Of a DNA stretch of 15,828 nt, positions 1 through 7,399 are shown one piece after another. Within the stretch, counting starts at the first letter, position 1. Every line of letters begins with the position of its first letter. Source of the DNA: Synergistales bacterium (lineage in GTDB: Bacteria > Synergistota > Synergistia > Synergistales > Aminobacteriaceae); contig BNVG01000035.1 in assembly GCA_025997935.1 (NCBI GenBank), forward strand, positions 1 to 15,828. Direction: 5' to 3'. The position numbers and the translations under genes are program-made. The notes beneath the pieces were generated by a model that saw nothing but the letters and a program-made list of their open reading frames with translations, was not told the DNA's origin and made no database searches.

Positions 1-370
1 TGCCGCAGCCGGGCTTTCCGGAGGAGATCCGATGAAGACGGGTTTCGCGTCGGTCAAACTCGCTATAGCCGGTTTTATCGTCCCCTATATGTTCATATAC
101 TCGCCGCAGCTCCTGTTGATAGACACGTCGCTTCTCGAGGGGATTCGCACGTCTATTGGGGCGTGTCTTGGAGTGTTTCTGATAGCGGTGGCCGTGGAGG
201 GTTACTTGTTTACAAAGATGAATAACATCTTGCGCTTAGTCGCGGCGGCCGGGGCGCTGTGCCTTATCGACAGCGGTCTCACAACCGACTTGATTGGAAT
301 GGCCGTTCTGATATTTATCGTTCTTGCACAGAGGTTTATTGCCAAGCGTCAGGGTGTTGTGATGGTTTGA
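1..370 (+). CDS. Fused TRAP-type transporter permease, C-terminal end (5' truncated by window)
   Basis: This is the last 122 residues of a secondary transporter permease. The frame is open from base 2, so the ATG at 32 is an internal methionine and not the start. The visible part holds about four hydrophobic segments and begins with a G-(L/I)-(S/A)-G-x-D-P-(M/I)-K-T-G motif. That motif, and the segments after it, match the C-terminal end of the complete permease at 7400-9358 almost position for position, so the two are paralogues. TRAP permeases move organic solutes across the inner membrane using an ion gradient and a periplasmic binding protein; the 4TM/12TM fused type usually works with a TAXI-family receptor. 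The substrate cannot be told. The gene is followed after 17 bp by the Uma2-family gene, so the two are probably cotranscribed. Family assignment is firm through the paralogue; the rest of the gene and any partner genes lie outside the window. Confidence 0.85.
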   Translation, partial: AAAGLSGGDPMKTGFASVKLAIAGFIVPYMFIYSPQLLLIDTSLLEGIRTSIGACLGVFLIAVAVEGYLFTKMNNILRLVAAAGALCLIDSGLTTDLIGMAVLIFIVLAQRFIAKRQGVVMV

Positions 371-373
371 CGT

Positions 374-380
374 AGGAGGT
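374..380 (+). promoter_or_regulatory. Ribosome binding site for the Uma2-family gene
   Basis: AGGAGGT lies 7 nt before the TTG at 388. This fixes the TTG as the start. The GTG at 381 directly after the site is in another frame and too close. Confidence 0.7.
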
Positions 381-387
381 GTGAAAA

Positions 388-978
388 TTGGCAAACGCGG
401 CGTTGCGGGAGAGTAGCGATTATTACACATACGGCGACTACAAAACCTGGGACGATGATTTGCGCTACGAGCTTATCGATGGGGAAGCGTTTCTCATGTC
501 TCCGGCTCCTACCACAACACATCAGGGGTTGTTGGGGAATTTGTTTTGGCAAATAAACGGTTATTTTAGGAATATTGGCGGGGAATGCCAAGTTTTTTTC
601 GCGCCGGTGGACGTCTTGTTGCCGGACGGCGACGAGGAAAGCGAAGACGACATCGACACCGTTGTACAGCCGGACATTGTGATAGTCTGCGACAAGTCGA
701 AAGTGCAAGTAAAAGGAATATTCGGCGCGCCGGATGTCGTGTTCGAGGTGTTGTCTCCTTCGACAAAATCCCGTGACATGGACGAAAAGCTCCGCCTTTA
801 TGAGCGCGCTGGCGTAAGGGAATATTTTATAGTCGACCCGAAAGAGAGCGTCGTCACGGCTTACCGAAGTAAGGGCGGGGATCATTTTTCACGAAAAACG
901 CTGTACGAAGCGGCTGATACTTTGGAGTTCGATACGTTCAAAGAATTGAAGGTTTCGCTTGCGGAGGTTTTTGCGTGA
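388..978 (+). CDS. Uma2-family (DUF820) putative endonuclease-fold protein
   Basis: A 196-residue soluble protein of the Uma2/DUF820 family, which has a PD-(D/E)XK restriction-endonuclease-like fold. Visible family signatures are YELIDGE (27-33), QPDIVIV (94-100), FEVLSPST (119-126) and a run reading LYERAGVREYFIVDP (137-151). D96 and E120 are the likely metal-binding acids, with E28 in the N-terminal motif, so the active site looks intact. Length is normal for the family. Translation starts at TTG behind a strong AGGAGGT. The cellular role of Uma2 proteins is not established; they are often present in many copies in cyanobacteria and some other phyla and are assumed, not shown here, to be nucleases. 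The gene sits 17 bp after a TRAP permease and ends just before a strong hairpin, so it appears to be the last gene of that operon. No restriction, toxin or transposase partner is visible. Confidence 0.88.
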   Translation: MANAALRESSDYYTYGDYKTWDDDLRYELIDGEAFLMSPAPTTTHQGLLGNLFWQINGYFRNIGGECQVFFAPVDVLLPDGDEESEDDIDTVVQPDIVIVCDKSKVQVKGIFGAPDVVFEVLSPSTKSRDMDEKLRLYERAGVREYFIVDPKESVVTAYRSKGGDHFSRKTLYEAADTLEFDTFKELKVSLAEVFA

Positions 979-994
979 AGAGGTCTGCAATAAA

Positions 995-1033
995 AACGAA
1001 AAACAGGCGGCCACTGGCCGCCTGTTTTTCGTT
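995..1033. terminator. Bidirectional rho-independent terminator between convergent genes
   Basis: A perfect 18-bp stem pairs 995-1012 with 1016-1033 around the loop ACT. The core is ACAGGCGGCC / GGCCGCCTGT, flanked by A5 on the left and T5 on the right, so each strand has a T-run after the GC-rich stem. It lies 17 bp after the stop of the Uma2 gene (plus strand) and 9 bp after the stop of the chemoreceptor gene (minus strand, ending at 1042). It should end transcription from both sides. Confidence 0.9.
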
Positions 1034-1041
1034 GATAGAAT

Positions 1042-3219
1042 TTACGCCTTTGTCTTAGGCTTCGCCAGAGCTTTCTTGTCGGACGCCTTACCCTTGCCAC
1101 TCGCCTTAACGCCGGCGGCTTTCGCTTCATGCAGCTTGAAGCGCGAGAGGATGTCGGTCAGGCTTGCGGCGTGTTGCGTCATGGCCTCGGACTGCTCCGC
1201 GGTGCCCTGGGCCGCTATGGATGTCTCCTCCGTCGCGCGGCGGATGTTGTCGATGGTGTGTACCATTTCGACGGTGGACTTCGTCGCGTTGTCAATTGCC
1301 GTGGCTATCTCCTTGCTTGACGCCGCCTGCTCCTCGGCCACGGCGGCTATGTTCTGGATGGACTCGTTTGCTTTGTTTATTTCGTTTTTGGCGCCGTCGA
1401 GTTCCTTTTGCGCCTGCTCGGCCTGAGTGAGCGTTTCTACCAAGAGACGCCCGGCCTCCGTCGTAGCTTTGATGCTTGCCTGTGCTCCGGTCTGAAGTGC
1501 GACGATAATGCCGTTGACGTTCTGAGCGGCGCGGGCGGACTCTTCCGCGAGCTTGCGTACTTCCTCGGCTACTACCGCGAAGCCTCGCCCGACCTCGCCC
1601 GCCCTTGCCGCTTCTATGGCGGCGTTCAGGGCCAAGAGGTTTGTCTGGTCGGCTATGCCTGTGATGACTGAGACGAAGCCGCTGACGTTCTGGACGGAAT
1701 CCACGAGCTGGCGCGTCTTTGCCTCGCTCTCTTTGGAGTTTTTATCAACGTTACGCATACCTATTATGACGTCATTCACTGTTTTAATAGCCTTGCTCGC
1801 GGCGTCCGTGGTCTGAGCTAAGAAAGCCGCGCTGTCTGTGGCCGACTGGGCCACGGTGTCCGCGCCAGCGCTCATCTCCTCGACGCCGGCGTTACTCTGC
1901 TCTAAAGCCTCGCCGTTGGACTCGGAGAGCGCTGAAACCTGGTCTATCGAAGCCTTGACCTCTTCCATAGAGGCGTTGGTTTCCTCGGATATGGCGGACA
2001 GATTGTTGGCGCTTGCGGCGAGGTTGCCGGCGACGGTCACGACTTCCCTCATGCTGTTTTCCTGAGAAGCCACCATATCGGCAATCGCGGCGGATAGTTG
2101 CCCGAGTTCGTCCGTGCCTTTGTAGCCGAAGTCGTCAATCCCTATTGTGAGGTCTCCGTCTCCCGCGCGTTTGGCCAAGCCGACGATTGTAGCGAGGGGC
2201 TTCGATATACTCCTCGCGATAAAGAACGCTATCACTAAGCCAAGCACTATGGCAGTAGCGCCCGAGGCGTATAGCGTACGCACGGAGCCGTCTAAATTCT
2301 CGACGTTTAATGTTGTAAGTTCATCGACGCGTTGGGCGGAGAGCTCGGAAGCCTTGCTGCTCTCTTCGTTAAGAGAGACCATGAGAGGCGCGCGGGCTTT
2401 TGTCAGTTCATTCAGCTCGACATAAGAGGCGATGAATTCTTCGATGCGACCTCTATAGTTCGCCGCCGCGGAGGCGAGGGCGTCTATCACTTTCTTCTGT
2501 CCGGGCGTTTGGGCGGTCTCCGAGAGTTTCTGTATGCTTTCGTCTATCGGCTTGAGCAAAGTGTCGTAGGTCTTTATCCTGTCCGTATCTTTGTTGGCGA
2601 TGGCAACATTTATCAGGAGGCGCAGGTTCATGAACTGAAACTGAACGTCGTTGGCCATCGACCATAAACCGCTCGCAGCCTTGAGTTCTTCGTTGTTGAC
2701 GCTACCTATACCGGTGTTCAGAGCGTCACGGAACACGTTTACGGCGTCGGCTACGGCTTTGGTCATGACGTTGCCGCCCTCGGTCATAATGCCCAACATT
2801 TTGTTCTTATTGTCGGCGGCGGCGTAGGTGCGGGCCACCATATCGGAGTAATTTTTGAAAATGGGCGCTACTGTCTGTACGATATAGGCGGGAGCTTTCA
2901 GAGTGGGTTCGGCCTTGTTCTGAGCGATAAGCGCGTCATACATCGTCTGGGCCTGAGCTATCTTTGCCCTGGCGTTTGCTATGGCCTCCGGACTTTCCGT
3001 ATACTGCACGTCTTTCACGGCCAGAAAGGCTTCGTATGTGTCGCGCTCCATATCCGTGCCCAACAGCATGGTTGGGGCAACCTTGTCGCTCAAATAGATT
3101 GAATTTCTGTTTGTTTCACCTATATCCGCCAGAGTCACGGCGATGGCGACGGCAAAAATCAAGAGTAGTAAACCAAACCCCAAAAACAACTTCGTCATTA
3201 TCTTAATGTTTTTCCACAT
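1042..3219 (-). CDS. Methyl-accepting chemotaxis protein (chemoreceptor 1)
   Basis: A 725-residue transmembrane chemoreceptor that would signal to CheA through CheW or CheV. Order of parts: TM1 at about 10-30, a helical periplasmic sensor domain at about 31-315, TM2 at about 316-336, HAMP at about 337-390, and a long coiled-coil signalling domain at about 395-695. The hairpin tip carries the nearly invariant [20 protein letters not shown] (522-541) followed by [15 protein letters not shown]. The all-helical sensor of about 285 residues fits a four-helix-bundle or helical bimodular type; the ligand is unknown. About 305 residues from HAMP to the end suggest the long 44-heptad class. The last 30 residues are rich in Lys and Ala (ending PKTKA), and there is no NWETF-type CheR/CheB docking pentapeptide. 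The next gene on this strand is a full-length paralogue. The ATG at 3219 has GGAGG about 11 nt upstream. Confidence 0.95.
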   Translation of the reverse strand: MWKNIKIMTKLFLGFGLLLLIFAVAIAVTLADIGETNRNSIYLSDKVAPTMLLGTDMERDTYEAFLAVKDVQYTESPEAIANARAKIAQAQTMYDALIAQNKAEPTLKAPAYIVQTVAPIFKNYSDMVARTYAAADNKNKMLGIMTEGGNVMTKAVADAVNVFRDALNTGIGSVNNEELKAASGLWSMANDVQFQFMNLRLLINVAIANKDTDRIKTYDTLLKPIDESIQKLSETAQTPGQKKVIDALASAAANYRGRIEEFIASYVELNELTKARAPLMVSLNEESSKASELSAQRVDELTTLNVENLDGSVRTLYASGATAIVLGLVIAFFIARSISKPLATIVGLAKRAGDGDLTIGIDDFGYKGTDELGQLSAAIADMVASQENSMREVVTVAGNLAASANNLSAISEETNASMEEVKASIDQVSALSESNGEALEQSNAGVEEMSAGADTVAQSATDSAAFLAQTTDAASKAIKTVNDVIIGMRNVDKNSKESEAKTRQLVDSVQNVSGFVSVITGIADQTNLLALNAAIEAARAGEVGRGFAVVAEEVRKLAEESARAAQNVNGIIVALQTGAQASIKATTEAGRLLVETLTQAEQAQKELDGAKNEINKANESIQNIAAVAEEQAASSKEIATAIDNATKSTVEMVHTIDNIRRATEETSIAAQGTAEQSEAMTQHAASLTDILSRFKLHEAKAAGVKASGKGKASDKKALAKPKTKA

Positions 3220-3228
3220 AAAATTTAG

Positions 3229-3237
3229 CGCCTCCTT
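3229..3237 (-). promoter_or_regulatory. Ribosome binding site for chemoreceptor 1
   Basis: Minus strand reads AAGGAGGCG, with GGAGG at 3235-3231, about 11 nt before the ATG at 3219. The spacing is on the long side. The mRNA leader upstream (3248-3287) is extremely U-rich, being a run of A/T with almost no G or C. Confidence 0.6.
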
Positions 3238-3296
3238 ATGAAGTGTGTGAAAAATAAAATAAAATGAAATAAAAAAATAAAAAATATTCAGATAAG

Positions 3297-3326
3297 TATT
3301 TACGTTATTTTAACCTTTTTTGACAA
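3297..3326 (-). promoter_or_regulatory. Possible promoter for chemoreceptor 1
   Basis: Minus strand has TTGTCA (3326-3321) followed, after 18 nt, by TAAATA (3302-3297). The -35 box matches the sigma-70 consensus at five of six positions; the -10 is poor. The surrounding DNA is very AT-rich, so the match could be chance. No sigma-28 element is seen. Confidence 0.25.
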
Positions 3327-3332
3327 AATAGA

Positions 3333-3358
3333 CAAGGGCGCGATTTATCGCGCCCTTG
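3333..3358 (-). terminator. Rho-independent terminator after chemoreceptor 2
   Basis: A 12-bp perfect inverted repeat (CAAGGGCGCGAT / ATCGCGCCCTTG) with a two-base centre lies 29 bp past the stop of chemoreceptor 2 on the minus strand. It is followed on that strand by TCTATTTTGTC, a moderately T-rich tail. It separates the two chemoreceptor genes, implying that each is largely its own transcription unit. Confidence 0.75.
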
Positions 3359-3387
3359 CGAAATGCGTTTGCCCTGATATATGGGTC

Positions 3388-5526
3388 TTAGGCTCTCTTG
3401 CCTGTTGCCTTGTAGGGTTCTTTGCCGCTTGCTTCCTTGAGCTTGAATTTGGAAAGCACGGCGGTCAGGCTCGCGACGTGTTCATTTATCGCCTCCGACT
3501 GCTTAGCCACGCCCTGCGCCGTATGAGCCGTTTCGTCTGTGGCGCTGCGGATGCTCTCGAGCGTACCCACCATCTCAGCCGTCGATTTTGTCGCGTTGTC
3601 GATGGCCGTAGCTATCTCCTTGCTCGACGCCGCCTGTTCCTCGGCCACTGACGCGATGTGCTGTATAGAATCATTGGCTTTGTTTATTTCTTTAAGCGTC
3701 TCGTCTAATTCGGACTGCGCCAGCTCGGCTTGGGTCAGGGTCTCAGCCAAGAGTCTCCCGGCCTCTGTGGTGGCTTTGATGCTTGCGGCTGCTCCGCCCT
3801 GAAGCTCCGCGATAATGTTGTTGACGTTTTGAGCGGCTTTTGCCGACTCCTCGGCGAGTTTTCTGACCTCCTCCGCGACTACGGCGAAGCCGCGTCCCAC
3901 TTCTCCCGCGCGCGCCGCCTCGATAGCGGCGTTAAGCGCCAGGAGGTTTGTCTGATCGGCTATGCCGGTGATGACTGAAACAAAACTGCTGACGTTGTCG
4001 ACGGACGCCACGAGTTGGCGCGTTTTGGATTCGGTCTCCTTGGAGTTCTTGTCAACGTCGCGCATACCGCGAATGACCGAACTCACGGTGCTTATGGCCT
4101 TACGGGAGATCTCCGTGGTCTCCGATATCGACGACGCGCTGTCGGCGGCGGAGTGAGCCACTGTGTTCGCGCCTGTGCTCATCTCCTCCACGCCGGCGTT
4201 ACTTTCCTCGAGCGCCGCGCTGTTAGATTCGCTCAAATTAGTCGCCTGCGATACGGAGGCTTGTATTTCCTCCATTGACGCGTTTGTCTCCTCCGATATG
4301 GCCGACAGGTTTTGCGTTCCCTCAGCCAATTCTTTGGCTACTTTCACGACGTTCTCCAGAGTCGTCTTCTGAGCTTCTATCATGTTTGAAAGAGCGTTTG
4401 CCAAAAGCCCCAGCTCGTCTTTCTTGTCCTTGCATTTGAACTCGCTCCTTGTGATTGTGAGGTCTCCTTCCCCCGCGCGATGCGCGAGGTTCACTATTAC
4501 GTTAAGTGGGGCGGATATGCCGTGAGAGATCAGGAGCGAGACGATTATACCCAAAACGGCGGCTATGACGGCGGAGACAAACATGACAAACATGGTTTTG
4601 CCGATGGCGTCTTTGTTGTCTTCTGATATTTCAACGACGGCCGCTTGCGAGATGGAACTGGTGGTTATGGACTCATCGCTGATTTGCTTCAACAGGGCGA
4701 CGATTGATTGGTCAAAGTTCTTCGCGTCGGTGAAAGCCTTTATATAGTCTTGCAGGGCGACTTGAAAAGTTTTGGCCTCGTCCGCCGCCTTCGCTGTCAG
4801 CTCTTTTAATTTTGCGTCCGTGAGCGACCTGCTGGTGCTCAAGATTATTCCAACGACTTTTCCCGCCTCATCAAGCGCCATGTTCAGCAACGCGGCGTCA
4901 CTCTCGGCTACGGAACGCTGCGTATTACGGAGAAGGTTTTGAATCGCGCTGACGACGCCCGCTCCATTCCTGTACTGTGTAACCCTGAACGGTATTTCCA
5001 CTTTCCTTACACGCAGCGCCATATCGAGGGCTTCGCCCAAGGAGGTCAAGCTATCGGACGCTGAGGAGTACATACTTTCGGCGTACCTCATCATGGATTG
5101 ATACAGCTCCTCTTCTTTGGCGTCAGCCTCTATGCTCTTGGCTATCAAATCCGAATAACTCTTATAGAGAGGAATTATATTGTCCCGTACTTGTTTTGGC
5201 GTGCCGAGCGACGGGTGAGCGGCTCCGAACGACGCCATATCGTCCAATGTTTTTTGGAGTTCGTCAAGAGCTGTCTTGACCGCTTTGACCGATTCTTCGC
5301 CGCTCGTGTACTGCATCATCCGCACGGCCATCTCCAAATTGTGAAACTTTCGCTCCATGGTCACGGTTTTTTCCATGACGGGAGCGACCTCTTTCGACAA
5401 GTAGTCGCTACTCTTGTTGACCCTTGACATACGGCTTTCCGCGACGAGTATCGCCGCCAAAAAAATCACCACAAGCAACCCAAACCCCAAAAGCATTTTC
5501 GACTTAATCCTGAGATTCCCCCACAT
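3388..5526 (-). CDS. Methyl-accepting chemotaxis protein (chemoreceptor 2)
   Basis: A 712-residue chemoreceptor, paralogous to the gene at 1042-3219. Parts: TM1 at about 10-30, helical sensor domain about 31-310, TM2 about 311-333, HAMP about 335-390, signalling domain about 395-695 with [20 protein letters not shown] at 522-541. The reading frame is open for 42 codons further up to an ATG at 5652. I place the start at the ATG ending at 5526 because GGAAGG lies 6 nt upstream, and because from that methionine the protein aligns to chemoreceptor 1 residue for residue (MWxN-, YLS--VAP at 42-49, [10 protein letters not shown] at 411-420 in both) without a net gap. The 42 extra residues would also put a long tail in front of TM1. 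The signalling half is highly similar while the sensor half has diverged, so the two probably detect different or related ligands. No C-terminal CheR/CheB pentapeptide is seen. Confidence 0.95.
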   Translation of the reverse strand: MWGNLRIKSKMLLGFGLLVVIFLAAILVAESRMSRVNKSSDYLSKEVAPVMEKTVTMERKFHNLEMAVRMMQYTSGEESVKAVKTALDELQKTLDDMASFGAAHPSLGTPKQVRDNIIPLYKSYSDLIAKSIEADAKEEELYQSMMRYAESMYSSASDSLTSLGEALDMALRVRKVEIPFRVTQYRNGAGVVSAIQNLLRNTQRSVAESDAALLNMALDEAGKVVGIILSTSRSLTDAKLKELTAKAADEAKTFQVALQDYIKAFTDAKNFDQSIVALLKQISDESITTSSISQAAVVEISEDNKDAIGKTMFVMFVSAVIAAVLGIIVSLLISHGISAPLNVIVNLAHRAGEGDLTITRSEFKCKDKKDELGLLANALSNMIEAQKTTLENVVKVAKELAEGTQNLSAISEETNASMEEIQASVSQATNLSESNSAALEESNAGVEEMSTGANTVAHSAADSASSISETTEISRKAISTVSSVIRGMRDVDKNSKETESKTRQLVASVDNVSSFVSVITGIADQTNLLALNAAIEAARAGEVGRGFAVVAEEVRKLAEESAKAAQNVNNIIAELQGGAAASIKATTEAGRLLAETLTQAELAQSELDETLKEINKANDSIQHIASVAEEQAASSKEIATAIDNATKSTAEMVGTLESIRSATDETAHTAQGVAKQSEAINEHVASLTAVLSKFKLKEASGKEPYKATGKRA

Positions 5527-5532
5527 TTTAAG

Positions 5533-5538
5533 CCTTCC
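5533..5538 (-). promoter_or_regulatory. Ribosome binding site that decides the chemoreceptor 2 start
   Basis: Minus strand GGAAGG, within a G-rich run, lies 6 nt before the ATG at 5526. It supports this internal start over the ATG at 5652. Confidence 0.6.
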
Positions 5539-5579
5539 CCCCGTAAATGTTAGAGTATTATGAAAATTTACTTGAGCAG

Positions 5580-5608
5580 AGTGTAGCATTGCTAATGAAA
5601 AGGGGCAA
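5580..5608 (-). promoter_or_regulatory. Possible promoter for chemoreceptor 2
   Basis: Minus strand TTGCCC (5608-5603), 17 nt, TACACT (5585-5580). Each box matches the sigma-70 consensus at four of six positions and the spacing is ideal. A transcript from here would have a leader of about 45 nt before the GGAAGG site. It is within the divergent gap 5527-5750, which also must hold any promoter for the ABC ATPase gene. Confidence 0.3.
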
Positions 5609-5736
5609 GCGAAAAGGAGATGAGGGGCAAAAATGAGTGAGCTGGAATTCAATCTTAAAAGGCTGAGGACATAAAATAAAAATCATGGTAAGCTGAATAA
5701 AAATATTTTTTAAGGATTTTATTTTTGAGAAAAATT

Positions 5737-5743
5737 CGGAGGG
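5737..5743 (+). promoter_or_regulatory. Ribosome binding site for the ABC ATPase
   Basis: CGGAGGG lies 7 nt before the TTG at 5751 and fixes that non-ATG start. Confidence 0.65.
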
Positions 5744-5750
5744 TTGCTAT

Positions 5751-6785
5751 TTGAGCGTTTCGATAACCATTGACGGCGTCGAAAAAAAATTCTCCGCCTT
5801 TCAGGCGTTGAACGATGTAAATTTGCAATGCCCCGCCGGGACTTTTACAGCCATTCTGGGCCCGTCCGGTTGCGGCAAGACGACGCTCCTGCGCCTCTTG
5901 GCCGGCTTCGACAAGCCAACGGCGGGGGAGATTCGCTTTGACGACGAGGTCGTGTCCTCCGCGCGTTACAGCCTGCCCACAGAGTCGCGCGACCTTGGGA
6001 TGGTCTTTCAGTCCTTCGCCCTCTGGCCTCACATGACCGTCATAGAGCATGTTCTGTTTACTTTCAAACACAGAGGAAAACCGCGCGATAAGGCGGAGGC
6101 TTTGAATATCCTCCGCTCTCTTGAGCTTGACGCTCATGTCGAAAAGCGCCCGGCGCAGTTGTCGGGCGGGCAGAGGCAGCGCGTGGCCTTAGCCCGCGCC
6201 ATAGCGGGAAATCCAGGGACGCTTCTGATGGACGAGCCGCTTTCAAGCCTCGACGCCGAGCTCAGGATTGGCATGAGACGCGAAATATCGGGCCTTCACC
6301 GCGCGAATGGTTCAACTGTGGTCTACGTCACGCACGACCAGGAAGAAGCTATGGCGATGGCTGACCGTATCGTGGTTATGAATAAAGGGCAAATCAAACA
6401 GATAGGCGCTCCTAAAGACGTCTACACGACGCCGCAGTCGCGCTTTGTGGCGCGTTTTGTCTCAAAGGCGAACTTGGCGCGCGGACAATGGGACGGAAGC
6501 CGCTTCTACCCGGAGGGAGCGGAAAGCGGCGTTTTTTGGCCGGGAGAGCGTTTGAAAGACGCCTGGGCAAGTCGCGGATGCTATCCGGTCAGGCCAGAAC
6601 AGCTCACCTTATCGAGCGGCGGCAACGGAATAGCGGCTGAGGTCGAGTCCGTTCAGTATCAGGGCCGCGAGATTCACGTTGTTTTCAAGCTCGCTCAGGG
6701 TGTTTGGAAAGCCTATATGCCATCCGACGTCCGCCTCGAACATAGGCAGAGCGTCAAGCTCAGCTTGACAAATTCGGCAACTTGA
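5751..6785 (+). CDS. ABC transporter ATP-binding protein, FbpC/PotA type
   Basis: A 344-residue import-type ABC ATPase. All nucleotide-binding motifs are intact: Walker A GPSGCGKTT (37-45), Q-loop Q87 in VFQSFALWPHMTV, signature LSGGQRQR (137-144), Walker B LLMDEP (158-163), D-loop SSLD (165-168) and switch histidine H195 in VTHDQEEA. After about residue 235 comes a C-terminal domain of the TOBE type, containing the characteristic YPVRPEQL (278-285). This layout is typical of ATPases for ferric iron, spermidine/putrescine, sulfate/molybdate or similar substrates; the sequence alone does not decide which. It drives uptake at the inner membrane together with a permease and binding protein. None of these partners is present: the gene is flanked by a divergent chemoreceptor and, downstream, a DUF1850 gene with its own promoter. 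It is therefore an orphan here, sharing permeases encoded elsewhere. Starts at TTG. Confidence 0.92.
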   Translation: MSVSITIDGVEKKFSAFQALNDVNLQCPAGTFTAILGPSGCGKTTLLRLLAGFDKPTAGEIRFDDEVVSSARYSLPTESRDLGMVFQSFALWPHMTVIEHVLFTFKHRGKPRDKAEALNILRSLELDAHVEKRPAQLSGGQRQRVALARAIAGNPGTLLMDEPLSSLDAELRIGMRREISGLHRANGSTVVYVTHDQEEAMAMADRIVVMNKGQIKQIGAPKDVYTTPQSRFVARFVSKANLARGQWDGSRFYPEGAESGVFWPGERLKDAWASRGCYPVRPEQLTLSSGGNGIAAEVESVQYQGREIHVVFKLAQGVWKAYMPSDVRLEHRQSVKLSLTNSAT

Positions 6786-6806
6786 CGGACATGAAATATC
6801 TGTTTT

Positions 6807-6834
6807 TTGATTAACATTATAATTGGCGTATGAT
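6807..6834 (+). promoter_or_regulatory. Promoter for the DUF1850-TRAP operon
   Basis: TTGATT (6807-6812), 16 nt, TATGAT (6829-6834), both near the sigma-70 consensus, in the AT-rich 69-bp gap before the DUF1850 gene. A perfect TATAAT also occurs at 6818-6823 but without a good -35. A start near 6841 would give a very short leader, barely including the AGGAGG at 6843, so the exact start site is uncertain. Confidence 0.5.
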
Positions 6835-6842
6835 GTATACTT

Positions 6843-6848
6843 AGGAGG
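6843..6848 (+). promoter_or_regulatory. Ribosome binding site for the DUF1850 gene
   Basis: AGGAGG, 6 nt before the ATG at 6855. Confidence 0.7.
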
Positions 6849-6854
6849 AAATAT

Positions 6855-7328
6855 ATGAAAATTGTTTCCGGGCTAAGGTATTGGCTTTTTTTGATTTTTT
6901 TCTCCTCCGCTCTTTTTATATTGCTGACGCCGACTCGCCGCGTTGAGTTTTTTGACGGCTCCGGAGCGTTGGTGTTGTCGTTTCCCGTTTATCCGGGCGA
7001 ATCATTTTTGACGGGGTATATTCACTCCGTGCAACTTTGCCCCGTGGTAGACGAATATTACGTTGTGGATGATTCCTTGTGGCTATGGGAGGAGAGAACC
7101 CAATCCACAAACGCCGGTTTGCCGACGGAGGCGCCGCGATTGGGGCGTTTCATTCATGATATGCCGTGGTATCGATACATCGGAGGCCACCGTTCCTTTG
7201 CGTCCATACGGCTTCGGGTCGGCGATGACAAAATCGGGATAAATACCCTGATCCTGCCAAGCGGCGAGGTCATTAAACTTTACGAGCGTTTTCCTGGCAA
7301 ACTTTTAACGCTACATCTGAGACGATAG
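6855..7328 (+). CDS. DUF1850 family protein, TRAP-associated, membrane-anchored
   Basis: A 157-residue protein with one N-terminal hydrophobic segment (about 10-25, no clear cleavage site) followed by a mostly extracytoplasmic domain. It carries the features I associate with DUF1850: FLTGYIHSVQLCPVVDEYY (51-69, with the Y-x-HS and PV-x-E core), NAGLP (86-90) and a C-terminal LPSGEV (134-139). DUF1850 genes are commonly found directly before fused TRAP permeases, usually in a cluster with a TAXI-type solute receptor, and the gene after this one is such a permease (71 bp away). Its function is unknown; a helper or accessory role in TRAP transport is inferred from context only. Good promoter-like boxes and an AGGAGG precede it, so it starts the operon. 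Notably, no TAXI receptor gene accompanies the pair. Confidence 0.82.
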   Translation: MKIVSGLRYWLFLIFFSSALFILLTPTRRVEFFDGSGALVLSFPVYPGESFLTGYIHSVQLCPVVDEYYVVDDSLWLWEERTQSTNAGLPTEAPRLGRFIHDMPWYRYIGGHRSFASIRLRVGDDKIGINTLILPSGEVIKLYERFPGKLLTLHLRR

Positions 7329-7399
7329 GCGATAAACGCAGTGTTTCATTATGAGGTTCCATCAGGAGTGAGACTATAAATGTTGGAGGAGGAGTAAAT

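Noticed and set aside
32..370. A separate 112-residue membrane protein starting at the ATG at 32
   Set aside because: The frame is open to the window edge, and the ten codons before the ATG match the conserved GxAGxDP region of the paralogous TRAP permease; it is the end of a larger gene.
349..885. 178-codon open frame on the minus strand opposite the Uma2 gene
   Set aside because: It overlaps a gene with clear family motifs and has a low-complexity, Arg/His-rich product without a sensible ribosome binding site; a shadow frame.
3333..3358. Operator or mobile-element end at the 12-bp inverted repeat
   Set aside because: Its place 29 bp after a stop codon, GC-rich stem and following T-rich stretch fit a terminator; there are no target-site duplications or transposase.
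5527..5652. N-terminal extension of chemoreceptor 2 by 42 residues to the ATG at 5652
   Set aside because: It would place a long tail before TM1, breaks the residue-for-residue match with chemoreceptor 1, and ignores the GGAAGG site before the ATG at 5526.
5655..6137. 160-codon open frame on the minus strand opposite the ABC ATPase start
   Set aside because: It lies opposite Walker A and the Q-loop of an unmistakable ABC ATPase and matches nothing I recognise.
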